In this document: positions 52,464 to 61,547 of the stretch, piece by piece
Layout of the letters: each line of letters opens with the position of its first letter
Numbering within the stretch: the first letter of the stretch is position 1
Origin: an uncultured bacterium
GTDB lineage: Bacteria > Actinomycetota > Coriobacteriia > Coriobacteriales > Coriobacteriaceae
Length of the DNA stretch: 64,000 nucleotides
NCBI GenBank assembly: GCA_905215505.1
Contig: CAJMPU010000005.1
Location: 1-64,000, forward strand
Direction of reading: 5' to 3'
Translations under genes and position numbers: made by a program
Notes under the pieces: generated by a model
What the model saw: only the letters and a program-made list of their open reading frames with translations
Told to the model about the DNA's origin: nothing
Database searches by the model: none

Positions 52464-53768
52464 CTCGGCCGGGGCTTCGACCTTGTCGATGGCCCAGGTG
52501 GCTCCGAGGCCGCCGGTGGTGTTGCGGCGAATGCGTACGGTGACTTCGTGGCGTTTGCCGGCCTGTGTGTAGCGCAGGGGGAAGCTCGCGCGGTTACGGC
52601 CGGCCTCGATGGTACCGCGCTCGCGAGCGATCCAGTAGTACTCGCCGACGATGCCGAGGGTGTCGGCGCCGTAGGGGAGATAAGTCGACAGCTGGTGCAG
52701 CAGCGGACTAGGGCAGAAGACCTCGGTCGCGAAATCGATGGGGAAGTCCCCGGGGATGGTCGGTGCTGCGGGAGCGGGGGCCGGTGCTGAATTGGGGACC
52801 GGAGTCGGTGCAGGTGTGGGAGCCTGGTCACAGGCGGGTGCGGATGCGGACTCAATGACAGGTGCAGACTCAGATGCCGCTTCTGGCTTAGCTATGGAAT
52901 CTGTCGGTTCCACGGAGATGGACGTGTCTTCGGTCCCGGTTTTGGCACCGGCCTGCGGAGTGTCCTCTGCCTCGACGTTCGGCTTGGCCTCGACCGGCGT
53001 GGATACCATGGTGGTGATGCCGGCGTTGGCGTTCTCGGGGTCATAGACAACCGTGAGCGAGATGGCGGGCTGCGGCGTCTCGGGTTCCGGCGTCGCCTCG
53101 GTAGCGTCTTGATTCGCAGGCTCGTCGGACTGGTCGTCCTCGGCGTTGTCGCCAAAGACATCGCTGTTTTGGAACGCAGACGTCTCGGGTTGGCCGGCGG
53201 TTTCTTCGGCTTTCGACTTGGGAACCTCGTTGAGCTCAACGGCGGCTTCCTGCTCAGCCATGACTTCGGGCTCGGTCGTGGCAGCGATTTCAGTTTCGAC
53301 CTCTGCCGTTACTTCAGCAGTGACTTCAGCCTCTACCTCGGGCTCGGGCTCCGGAGCGACTTCGGCCACGGACTCGGGCTCGGGACGCTTAACGTGCTTG
53401 GGACGCACGGCCTTCAGGTCCTTCTCGCCGCGCTTTTTCTTTTTGTAGGACTGCTTGGCGCCCTTGGCGGCCTTGGGCTTGTCCTCGCCCTTGGCAAGGG
53501 CAGCACCCCAGGCCTCATTGGCGATGACGGTGGCATACAGACGTCCGCCCTTAAAGACGGTCAGCTTAATGCAGTCGTCGAGTTCCTCGAGCAGCTCGCG
53601 CGTGGACTCGAAGCCCAGGTCATAAGCGGTCATATCGCCAGCGGCGAGTGTCTCCTCGACCTGTGTCATAAACGTTTGCTTGCCGCATCCAATCGCATCG
53701 CGCAGCAGGCGATACAGATAGATGTGGTTGCCCAGCGATAGCGTGGGCTTAACTATTGTCTTGCTCAT
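52461..53768 (-). CDS. Low-complexity protein with conserved ends, unknown
   Basis: A 435-residue protein. Residues 1-100 form one ordered segment (LSLGNHIYLYRLLRDAIGCGKQ), followed by a basic patch (KKKKRGEKD), about 240 residues of acidic Pro/Glu/Ala-rich disorder, and a last ordered domain of about 85 residues (FATEVFCPSPLLHQLSTYLP onward). No family recognised. No signal or membrane helix. AGGAG precedes ATG 53768. Such builds are seen in scaffold or nucleoid-associated proteins, but no role can be assigned. Confidence 0.7.
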   Translation of the reverse strand: MSKTIVKPTLSLGNHIYLYRLLRDAIGCGKQTFMTQVEETLAAGDMTAYDLGFESTRELLEELDDCIKLTVFKGGRLYATVIANEAWGAALAKGEDKPKAAKGAKQSYKKKKRGEKDLKAVRPKHVKRPEPESVAEVAPEPEPEVEAEVTAEVTAEVETEIAATTEPEVMAEQEAAVELNEVPKSKAEETAGQPETSAFQNSDVFGDNAEDDQSDEPANQDATEATPEPETPQPAISLTVVYDPENANAGITTMVSTPVEAKPNVEAEDTPQAGAKTGTEDTSISVEPTDSIAKPEAASESAPVIESASAPACDQAPTPAPTPVPNSAPAPAPAAPTIPGDFPIDFATEVFCPSPLLHQLSTYLPYGADTLGIVGEYYWIARERGTIEAGRNRASFPLRYTQAGKRHEVTVRIRRNTTGGLGATWAIDKVEAPAE

Positions 53769-53840
53769 GGCAAATCTCCTCTTTACACACCAAAGCATCT
53801 TACCATCGCGCAGGGCTTGCCACCTCGGCGCCCAAAGCAA

Positions 53841-53871
53841 ACGGGCGCGACCGTTGCCGGTTCGCGCCCGT
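53841..53871 (-). terminator. Terminator of the Ser-rich membrane protein gene
   Basis: GGGCGCGA pairs with TCGCGCCC, with inner pairing, and is followed on the minus strand by a T-rich stretch. Confidence 0.7.
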
Positions 53872-53906
53872 TATACAGGTCGGTTATCTGTGAGAGGCGA
53901 TCGTGC

Positions 53907-54851
53907 TTAGTTGCCCGATGTCGTGCCTTGGCTCGAGCTGTCGGATGCCGTGCCGGATGCGGTTCCGCTCGAGCTGTTTGTGTTGCTGTTGTCGGTTGAG
54001 CCCGTGCCCGATGCATTGCCGCTCGTCTGGTCACCCGTGCTCTGCTGAGAGCCGTCGGTCGTTTGGCTGGAGTCGGTCGTTCCGGATTGTGTGCCGCCGC
54101 TGTTCGAAGAGGAATCGGTGCCTTGCGACTGATCAGGGGTGGTCGAGGAAGAATCGGTGGGTGCGGAGTTGGCCTGTGAGTCGTTCTGCTGGCTTTGCGA
54201 TTGGCCGGCGCTGTCCGCGTCTTGCTCGGTCGTGCGCGAGGAAAGAATTGGCTCGGGGCGCTCGCCCAGGCCCTCTCCGGCGGTGGTGATAAGGATGGCG
54301 CCGGCGCAGGCGATGACCGCGACGATGGCGATGGCGATCGAGAAGACGATGACCTTCTTTTGCGTCTGGCTGCGCTCTGCTGCTGCCTTGGCGCGCAGGC
54401 TGTTGGGGGCGACGCGCGCCGTGGTCGCGCGCCCCGCAATCTGGCGCATCTCCTGCGTAGTCGCGGCGCCGCCCAGGTGCTCCTCGGCATTCAACTCAAC
54501 GGGCTCATAGGCGCCGGCAGGGTAGTCGTCGGCGACGTGCGTACCTTTGAGGGCTTCGGCGCTGGCAGAGATAAAGTGGCGGTAGACCTGCGAGGACACA
54601 ACGGTGATGACCGAACTCACGGCGGCACCAATCACCGAGCCGGCAATGCCGATCTTTGAAGCAAGCGCCACGCTCGTGGCGGCAGCTGCGGCGCCGGCGA
54701 TGATCTGGGGAATGGAAATGTCGTCGAACAGGCCCTTTTTGGGCGCGATGGCCATGGTTTGTCCGATGGAATGGTTCTCGTGCACGCCGTTGTTGAGCGC
54801 TGCCGGTGTCATGACGCGCGTGCGCGGCGCGTCGGTGTACTTGGTTGTCAT
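53907..54851 (-). CDS. Membrane protein with Ser/Thr-rich tail, unknown
   Basis: A 314-residue protein with an Ala-rich hydrophobic segment (IPQIIAGAAAAATSVALASK, then GSVIGAAVSSVITVVSS), a cytoplasmic-looking basic stretch, a second helix (IVFSIAIAIVAVIACAGAIL) and about 120 residues of Ser/Thr/Gly/Gln repeats, likely outside the cell. No family recognised. It may be a cell-envelope anchor. Unrelated in sequence to its neighbour at 52461. Confidence 0.65.
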   Translation of the reverse strand: MTTKYTDAPRTRVMTPAALNNGVHENHSIGQTMAIAPKKGLFDDISIPQIIAGAAAAATSVALASKIGIAGSVIGAAVSSVITVVSSQVYRHFISASAEALKGTHVADDYPAGAYEPVELNAEEHLGGAATTQEMRQIAGRATTARVAPNSLRAKAAAERSQTQKKVIVFSIAIAIVAVIACAGAILITTAGEGLGERPEPILSSRTTEQDADSAGQSQSQQNDSQANSAPTDSSSTTPDQSQGTDSSSNSGGTQSGTTDSSQTTDGSQQSTGDQTSGNASGTGSTDNSNTNSSSGTASGTASDSSSQGTTSGN

Positions 54852-55025
54852 ACGGGGTCCTCCCGGTGTAAATCTGCTTCGTTTCGTTTAGCCATCAGGG
54901 TACCCACCAGATGTGAATCGTACATGACATTTAACAGATACCATCAACTCATCAAGGGGGCCTGCTGTCTTTGGTGCAATAGCTTGATGCTAAACTGGAT
55001 TTACGATTGCGAGGTGGTTTACGTG

Positions 55026-55244
55026 ATGTACCCGTATATGACGTTCGAAGACGGTACCGAGGTCATTCATTCTGACCTGATTACAGATGGCGATATCGAA
55101 AAGGTTATCGTGCATTTTGAACGACCGACGGCAGAGGGCTTCGACTCCGCTCGTTGTGAGTTGCCTTCCTGTTCCTGGACTGACTGGGAAGGGCATTTTA
55201 CTCAGAGTGAAAAACGAGCTTTCGAAGAGTGTCTGAGCAAATAA
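55026..55244 (+). CDS. Small conserved protein of unknown function
   Basis: A 72-residue protein starting MYPYMTFEDGTEVIHSDL. I recall similar small proteins in gut Firmicutes but know no name or function. GAGGTGG (55011-55017) lies before ATG 55026. It begins the AT-rich island that carries the radical SAM cluster but is separated by 100 bases from the next gene. Confidence 0.6.
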   Translation: MYPYMTFEDGTEVIHSDLITDGDIEKVIVHFERPTAEGFDSARCELPSCSWTDWEGHFTQSEKRAFEECLSK

Positions 55245-55344
55245 TTTAGATTAGTTCGAGTTTAGTTCGAATAAAGAAGCTGAATGCGATGACCTAAAGC
55301 GTATGCATTTTTAGTATTAGATGCGTATGAAATGGAGGATGTGA

Positions 55345-55626
55345 ATGGATGAGCTAATAGACTTTAAGAAACGATTTCTCAAGAATGGCGAGCTGGTTTC
55401 AATTCCAAAAAAGGAAAGCTATAAAAGAATCATGCTGCTATGGGCCGTCTCTTTCTTTGAATTAAATACAAGTTATACGGAGCTTCAGGTTAATCATGTG
55501 CTGTCACAGCTCTATCCTGATTATGCCGTGTTGAGGCGGTACTTGGTTGATTATGGATTCCTATTAAGGGATGAACGAGGCCTGAAATACGAGGTTAATC
55601 GTGATGTTCACGGTATTGAGAGCTAG
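55345..55626 (+). CDS. DUF2087-family protein
   Basis: A 93-residue protein with the DUF2087 pattern: FLKNGELVSIPKKESYKRIMLLW, YTELQVNHVLSQLYPDYAVLRRYLVDYGFLLRD. The fold is winged-helix-like and members are often regulators. GGAGG precedes the ATG. The MFS gene overlaps its end by 23 bases, so it belongs to the same operon as the radical SAM cluster and may control it. Confidence 0.8.
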   Translation: MDELIDFKKRFLKNGELVSIPKKESYKRIMLLWAVSFFELNTSYTELQVNHVLSQLYPDYAVLRRYLVDYGFLLRDERGLKYEVNRDVHGIES

Positions 55627-56788
55627 CCGTCCGGTTCGGGTCCTATATATTGCTAGAGGGATAAGCGAAATAGGCAATTGGTGTGCGAATATTGCTTTGC
55701 CAATGCTGATTTACGAGGTAACTCACGATGTTTCTGCAACTGCTTTGATGGTCTGCTGCAGATTTGCCCCCTCTCTGTTTTCAGTTGCGCTCGCGCAGCT
55801 GCCTCAGAAGATGGGTATCGGGACACTGCAGGCCATGAGATTGGCAGACTTAATTCGCGCGGGATTATTCGTTTGCTATATTTTTGTTGATAGTAAATGG
55901 AGTATGTTTGCTATTACGTGCGCGGTATCGCTTTGCCGAACGGTAGAAATGCCCTGCTTTTACTCGTTGTTAAGAGCCAATACGAATAGTATCAATCGCG
56001 ACGTAATTAATAATTCGTTTGGGTTCCTGCAGAATTTGATGATGGTTCTGGGGCCAGTTGCCGGCGGTTTTGTTGTCGCTCAATTTGGGGCGGAGGCTGT
56101 TCTTGCATTAGACGCGCTTTCTTTTGCCGCGTCGTTCTGGTTGCTGCGAGATGTTCCGTCGGTTATCGAGGTTAATGATAAAGAGGGAATAAGCAAAAAT
56201 GAAAAAAACAGGACTGCATTTAGTGATCTTAGCGCGAAGCACTTGGCAATTGGTTTCCTATTAATCGATATTTCTAGTGGTGTGGCATTCGGCTCTCTGA
56301 ATTCTCTTTTGCCAGCTATAGCGCAATTGCAATTTGACTCGTCATCGATACAATACGGATTCCTTCAGAGTAGTCTTACAATCGGACTGTTGTTCGGAAA
56401 TACAATATATGGTCGTTTAATCAGTGGTTCCGATTGCGTTAAATCATATTGTTTTGTGACGTATCTTGCGCTCGGTGCGTATCTGGCGTTTGGCTATCGC
56501 TATGCGTCTGGGATATCGTTTATTTTCCTTTTTATCGTCGGTGCCGGAAACGCCATTCAAGATGTGCTTCTCATAACATCGCTGCAGGATTTGGCGAGAG
56601 ACGGATCTGAATCGATAAGCCTGTTTTCAATTAGGGAGTCTTTGCAATCGGTTGCTGTTGTTATTTCAACACTTCTTGTTTCGCTGTTCACGAGCATCGC
56701 GATGTTCTCAATTCTCGTTACAGGACTTGGTGTATTTTCAATTATGATGGTAGTTGTGTTTCAATTGAATTATTTGCGAAAGATGTGA
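55604..56788 (+). CDS. MFS transporter
   Basis: A 394-residue major facilitator with about 12 helices (SEIGNWCANIALPMLIYEVT near the start), of the drug/peptide exporter type. It lies between the DUF2087 gene and the radical SAM gene, so export of the product of that enzyme is a fair guess. Start ATG 55604; GTG 55601 is possible. AT-rich. Confidence 0.85.
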   Translation: MFTVLRASRPVRVLYIARGISEIGNWCANIALPMLIYEVTHDVSATALMVCCRFAPSLFSVALAQLPQKMGIGTLQAMRLADLIRAGLFVCYIFVDSKWSMFAITCAVSLCRTVEMPCFYSLLRANTNSINRDVINNSFGFLQNLMMVLGPVAGGFVVAQFGAEAVLALDALSFAASFWLLRDVPSVIEVNDKEGISKNEKNRTAFSDLSAKHLAIGFLLIDISSGVAFGSLNSLLPAIAQLQFDSSSIQYGFLQSSLTIGLLFGNTIYGRLISGSDCVKSYCFVTYLALGAYLAFGYRYASGISFIFLFIVGAGNAIQDVLLITSLQDLARDGSESISLFSIRESLQSVAVVISTLLVSLFTSIAMFSILVTGLGVFSIMMVVVFQLNYLRKM

Positions 56789-56795
56789 CGTTGAT

Positions 56796-59117
56796 ATGCC
56801 TAAAACGCTTTTAGTATTTCCCCCAGGATGGAGTCCAGTGGGGCCGTATCTTGCCTTGCCTGTTTTGAAGTCATATCTTCAAGAGGTTGAACAATACAAA
56901 GTTGACATTGTTGACTTAAACGTGGAATTTTACGATGACCTCCTATCTTTTAGACATGTCGAAGAGTGCTGTAAAAGGTATCGGGAATCAAAGGATTCGT
57001 TTAGTTCGAATGTTCAATTAACAATCGAGTTGATACAAAAGTCGGCACTTAATGTTGACGAGGCAAAAGATATTTTCAGATCGAAGAGATACTTTAATCT
57101 AAAAGAAAGACAATATGCTGAAAACATTTTTAGAAATGCACTCTATATCATAAATCACGTCTCATATGGAGTTAAATACACGTTCAACTCCATAGATCTG
57201 CCCTATGATTATTATTCGACACCAGAAATAATGAAATCGCTTGCGGATACCTTGCATAATCCGTTTATTTCCTTCTATGAAACTGCCTTTCTTAAGCGTA
57301 TTCAGAGGGAAAAAATCGAGTTTATTGGGATTTCGGTGAGCGGCTGTTTCCAATTGATTTCTGCAGTTACGTTAGCGAAGCTGATTAAAGAAGAATGTCC
57401 ATCTGTTAAACACGTCTCATTGGGCGGCAATTACATTACTCGTTTAGCAGATGACTGCATGAAAGAATGGCATCCCTTTTTTGAATACATTGATTCGATA
57501 ATGATGTATGACGGCGAAGAGCCGCTTGCACGTCTTCTTGAGGCTCTTGACTCTGGTGATGACAATCTCGACTGTGTTCCAAACCTTTGCCATGCTAAAG
57601 GTGGAAAGATATATAAAAACCATCGGATTGAGCAAACATTTATCAACGATACAGTTCCCGATTTCGATGGCTTCGCCCTTTCTAAATACTTCATGCCTGA
57701 GTTAATATTGCCGGTTTATTCCTCTAGGCAGTGTTTTAATCATTGCGCCTTCTGCACCATTCCCGGTGCTACCGGTGGTTGTTACCGAAAGATGCCTATA
57801 TCGAGAGTATTTGAAATAATGTGTCGGTTAAATGAAAAATACGGCACGAGAGTTTTCTCTTTTGTGGATGAAACATTCGAAGGCAAAAGAATGGAGCAAC
57901 TCGCGGATGAAATAAACGCATCGGGAAAAACGTTTTTCTGGCATGGAGAAACGAGGTTCTCTCCAACCCTAAGTACAGACGTTTTTAACAAGATATACCA
58001 AAGTGGATGTAGGCAGATTCAGTTTGGCCTCGAGTCATACAACCAAAGAGTTCTTGATCTAATGAAGAAGAACACGAGAGTTGATTGGATTGATCGCAAT
58101 ATCCATGATTGTCTCAATGCGGGTATTCCTGTTCATCTATTTTTTATGATTGGCTTTCCGACCGAAACTAAAGAAGAGGCTCTGAACACCTTAGCTTATA
58201 CAGAGAATGTTTTGAATTATTCAAAACAGGTATGTGGTGTTCCATATTCCACGAGAGGATTTACGAATTTTGGTCTCGTTATGGGGTCGGATGTTTGGAA
58301 TCATCCCGATAAGTATGGTGTCTCTGTAATGCCGAAGTCCCAATATGAGGATTTGCGCCTCGAAGTGGATTATGTTTCAGGCACTGGTTTAACTTTAAAT
58401 GAAGCAAAATCCTTATCTGATGAGCATCATATTGATTTTTATATGCAAGAGGTCATAAACGGTAGCGACACAATTGACTTGCCCCAGCGGCTTCATATTT
58501 CAGAGGTGACCTGGATCCTAGATTCTATTCACGCTGTCAGGTATAAGGGACATTTGACCAAAGTAAAGCGACGGCTAACTAGTCTAAATCCAGCTGATCG
58601 AATCTGGCTGGATTCCAAGACCTCTGTCGTGCTCGTTGAGCCATTTGCCTACTTCTATAATTCTGAATACCATCATGTCTATGCTGTTTCCCAGTTGGTA
58701 TACCTTAAGTTGGCCCGTTTATTGGAGGCCGACTGTAGCATTTCTCTTATTCTTGATCAGGGCGACCTCGAGCTGACGAGGGCGATAGAAGAACTGTTGC
58801 ATTATGGATTGCTGAATACAAATATCGATGCCGATTATGTAATGCACGATAATGGTTTTCAATTGGTTAAAAGTTCGTTTGTTAAAGAAGTCGGACGCTC
58901 AAAAGAGGGGTTAAGAGTACTGCTGAGTTGTGCCACCCATAGAATGTGTGCGGTTAATGATTTTTCGTTCGCTTTGCTTTCGTTGTTTGAAAAGCCGATT
59001 ACTAAGAACGAGGTGCGCGACATTTTGAAAAAAGAGGGACTATCGGCAAACGAGGAGCAATTAAACAAGTTGGTTGATAATTGCATGAAAGCAGATATAC
59101 TACAATTGATTAGATAG
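56796..59117 (+). CDS. B12-binding-type radical SAM enzyme, candidate peptide maturase
   Basis: A 773-residue protein. Residues 1-290 resemble the cobalamin-binding domain that precedes B12 radical SAM enzymes (FPPGWSPVGPYLALPVLKSYL, SLGGNYITRLA). The cluster motif is C313-x3-C317-x2-C320 (CFNHCAFC), followed by HGETRFSP and FGLESYNQRVL. Beyond the core, two C-terminal segments (about 622-685 and 706-773) look like PqqD-type winged helices that bind leader peptides. It directly precedes a 36-residue peptide gene. The reaction is unknown. Confidence 0.85.
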   Translation: MPKTLLVFPPGWSPVGPYLALPVLKSYLQEVEQYKVDIVDLNVEFYDDLLSFRHVEECCKRYRESKDSFSSNVQLTIELIQKSALNVDEAKDIFRSKRYFNLKERQYAENIFRNALYIINHVSYGVKYTFNSIDLPYDYYSTPEIMKSLADTLHNPFISFYETAFLKRIQREKIEFIGISVSGCFQLISAVTLAKLIKEECPSVKHVSLGGNYITRLADDCMKEWHPFFEYIDSIMMYDGEEPLARLLEALDSGDDNLDCVPNLCHAKGGKIYKNHRIEQTFINDTVPDFDGFALSKYFMPELILPVYSSRQCFNHCAFCTIPGATGGCYRKMPISRVFEIMCRLNEKYGTRVFSFVDETFEGKRMEQLADEINASGKTFFWHGETRFSPTLSTDVFNKIYQSGCRQIQFGLESYNQRVLDLMKKNTRVDWIDRNIHDCLNAGIPVHLFFMIGFPTETKEEALNTLAYTENVLNYSKQVCGVPYSTRGFTNFGLVMGSDVWNHPDKYGVSVMPKSQYEDLRLEVDYVSGTGLTLNEAKSLSDEHHIDFYMQEVINGSDTIDLPQRLHISEVTWILDSIHAVRYKGHLTKVKRRLTSLNPADRIWLDSKTSVVLVEPFAYFYNSEYHHVYAVSQLVYLKLARLLEADCSISLILDQGDLELTRAIEELLHYGLLNTNIDADYVMHDNGFQLVKSSFVKEVGRSKEGLRVLLSCATHRMCAVNDFSFALLSLFEKPITKNEVRDILKKEGLSANEEQLNKLVDNCMKADILQLIR

Positions 59118-59130
59118 AGGAGGTTTCTAC

Positions 59131-59241
59131 ATGGACGTTATTAACAAAGATCTCTTGGAGCAACTGAAAGAGTCTCAGGAAGAGGGCGTCGTGGTAGAAG
59201 TGTTCGACTTTGAGGACTACATGGATAAATTCTGCCATTAG
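59131..59241 (+). CDS. 36-residue peptide, candidate RiPP precursor
   Basis: Starts MDVINKDLLEQLKESQEEG and ends VVVEVFDFEDYMDKFCH. Too short for most gene callers. AGGAGG (59118-59123) is seven bases upstream, 13 bases after the radical SAM stop, and a strong terminator follows. Helical, acidic first half as in a leader; second half rich in Phe, Asp and Tyr with a penultimate Cys. No GG cleavage site. Confidence 0.65.
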   Translation: MDVINKDLLEQLKESQEEGVVVEVFDFEDYMDKFCH

Positions 59242-59265
59242 TTTCGGAATTTACTTGCCTCGCTT

Positions 59266-59300
59266 AAAGGAGAAGTCGATTATCGATTTCTCCTTTTTTA
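59266..59300 (+). terminator. Terminator of the radical SAM cluster
   Basis: AAAGGAGAA (59266-59274) pairs with TTCTCCTTT (59288-59296), with inner TCGA pairing, and ends in TTTTTT. Confidence 0.9.
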
Positions 59301-59429
59301 ATTAAAGATATTTTTGGAATACATGCTCTTAGCACAGGTTGGCGTCTCAGTAAACTGGGAGGTTGCTTTGGCTAGTTAGAGATATGTGAACGTCCGTTAG
59401 ACTGAATCTCAGGGTAGAAGGGGCCTCCA

Positions 59430-61430
59430 GTGTCCAGATCAACAAGGCAATGCTGCGTTTCGGCTAATAAGAACGACGGCTTTTTGCGTGTGGCGGCGGC
59501 GTCGCCGCGGATTCGCGTGGCCGATGTCGAGGGCAATGCCGAGGTTGCGCTGACGGCTGTTCGTGAGGCTGCCGAGCGCGGCGTTCGCGCGTTGGTACTG
59601 CCCGAGCTCAACCTGTGCGGCTATACCGCGGCCGACCTGTTCCATAACCGCACGCTGCTGCATGCCTGCGAGGCGGCGCTCGTGCGCATTCTCGATAAAA
59701 CCCGTGAGCTGCCGATCGTCTTTACCATCGGTCTTCCCGTCGCAGTGGCCGAAAACATCTACAATTGCGCCGCCGTGTGCTGTGCGGGCGAGCTTTTGGG
59801 CCTTACGGCCAAAAAGTACTTGCCCAACTACGGAGAGTTTTATGAGCGCCGCTGGTTTGCTCCGGCGCCGGCCGATCCCGTGTGGATTGAATTTGCTGGT
59901 CAGGGTCCGGTGCCGCTTGGCTCGGGGCTTGTCTACCGCTGCTGCGATGAAGGTGCCGAGGATCTGGTGCTGGGTGTCGAGGTGTGCGAGGACCTGTGGG
60001 TACCGGCGCCCCCCTCGACCGAGATGGCGCTTGCTGGCGCGACGGTGATCCTCAACCCGTCGGCCTCGGACGAGATTATCGGCAAGGCGGATTACCGCCG
60101 CAGCCTCATCTCCAACCAGAGTGCGCGCCTGTACTGCGCCTATGCCTACGCGGATGCGAGTGAGGGCGAATCTACGACCGACATGGTCTTTGCGGGCGAG
60201 AACCTGATCTACGAAAACGGCTCCGAGCTCGCCGCGACCAAACTGCTTACTTGCGATATGGCCATCGCCGACGTTGACCTTGACCGCCTGGTTGCCGAGC
60301 GCCGTCGTTCGACGACGTGGACGCGCGCGGACGATGCGCCGGAGGCCACGGCCGTTGAGTTTTCGTTTGAGGGCGTGTTGGCCGAAGAGCCTGTCCTGCG
60401 CGATGCCTGCGATATCGACCGCGTTTTCCCGCGCGCGCCCTTTGTACCGGCCGACCATGGTGACCTGGCCGAGCGCTGCGAGACCATCCTCGACCTGCAG
60501 ACCGCCGGCCTCAAGACCCGCCTGGCCCATACGGGCACCAAGGCTGCAGTCATCGGTCTTTCGGGCGGCCTTGATTCTACACTGGCACTGCTCGTGACGG
60601 TGCGTGCCTTCGATGCACTGGGGCTGCCGCGCACGGGTATCACGGCGGTCTCCATGCCCGGCTTTGGCACGACGCATCGCACTAAGTCCAACGCCGAGTC
60701 GCTCGCGCGCGACCTGGGCGTGAGCTTTCGCGAGGTTTCGATCCACGCGGCTGTGGAGCAGCACTTCAAGGACATTGAGCATGATCCGACCGTGCAGGAC
60801 GTGACCTACGAGAACAGCCAGGCCCGCGAGCGTACGCAGATTCTGATGGATCTGGCCAACCAGGCCGGCGGTTTTGTCATCGGCACGGGCGATTTGTCGG
60901 AGCTGGCGCTCGGCTGGGCTACCTATAACGGCGACCACATGAGCATGTACGCCGTCAATGCGAGCGTGCCCAAGACGCTTGTGCGTCATCTGGTGCGCTA
61001 TGCGGCTGATGTCTTTGGCGGGCGTATTGCCGAGGTCTTGCTCGACATCCTCGATACGCCGGTGTCCCCTGAGCTTCTGCCGCCCACGGGCGACGGCGAG
61101 ATTGCGCAGAAGACTGAGGATTTGGTGGGCCCGTACGAGTTGCACGACTACTTCCTCTACAACCTGCTGCGTTTTGGCTTTGAGCCGGGCAAGATCTACC
61201 GCATGGCGCTCAAGAGCTTCGAGGACGTCTACGACGCCAAGACCGTCCACACGTGGCTGCGTACGTTCTATCGTCGCTTCTTTGCCCAGCAGTTTAAGCG
61301 CAGCTGCCTGCCCGATGGTCCCAAGGTGGGCTCGGTGACGCTCAGCCCGCGCGGCGATTGGCGTATGCCGAGTGACGCCAGCTCGCGTCTGTGGCTCGCG
61401 CAGATCGACGCGCTCAATCCAGTTGACTAA
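59430..61430 (+). CDS. nadE: Glutamine-dependent NAD+ synthetase
   Basis: A 666-residue two-domain enzyme. The N-terminal nitrilase-type glutaminase has its Glu (LPELNLCGY), Lys (TAKKYLPNYGEFYE) and Cys (GVEVCEDLW). The C-terminal synthetase has the ATP loop LSGGLDSTLA near residue 378. It makes NAD from deamido-NAD, ATP and glutamine. Start GTG 59430 with AAGGGG upstream. Confidence 0.95.
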   Translation: MSRSTRQCCVSANKNDGFLRVAAASPRIRVADVEGNAEVALTAVREAAERGVRALVLPELNLCGYTAADLFHNRTLLHACEAALVRILDKTRELPIVFTIGLPVAVAENIYNCAAVCCAGELLGLTAKKYLPNYGEFYERRWFAPAPADPVWIEFAGQGPVPLGSGLVYRCCDEGAEDLVLGVEVCEDLWVPAPPSTEMALAGATVILNPSASDEIIGKADYRRSLISNQSARLYCAYAYADASEGESTTDMVFAGENLIYENGSELAATKLLTCDMAIADVDLDRLVAERRRSTTWTRADDAPEATAVEFSFEGVLAEEPVLRDACDIDRVFPRAPFVPADHGDLAERCETILDLQTAGLKTRLAHTGTKAAVIGLSGGLDSTLALLVTVRAFDALGLPRTGITAVSMPGFGTTHRTKSNAESLARDLGVSFREVSIHAAVEQHFKDIEHDPTVQDVTYENSQARERTQILMDLANQAGGFVIGTGDLSELALGWATYNGDHMSMYAVNASVPKTLVRHLVRYAADVFGGRIAEVLLDILDTPVSPELLPPTGDGEIAQKTEDLVGPYELHDYFLYNLLRFGFEPGKIYRMALKSFEDVYDAKTVHTWLRTFYRRFFAQQFKRSCLPDGPKVGSVTLSPRGDWRMPSDASSRLWLAQIDALNPVD

Positions 61431-61497
61431 GATTGGCTAAATTGAACCAATACGGGGGTTGCAAGCGTTACACTTTTGCAATCTGATGGCCCGTATC

Positions 61498-61530
61498 GCG
61501 CGGCGCTCTTGTCGGAGCGCCGCGTTTTTA
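61498..61530 (+). terminator. Terminator after nadE
   Basis: CGCGGCGCTC pairs with GAGCGCCGCG around TTGTCG, followed by TTTTTA. It ends 18 bases before the aminotransferase start. Confidence 0.85.
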
Positions 61531-61547
61531 TATCGGAAGGTGGCACC

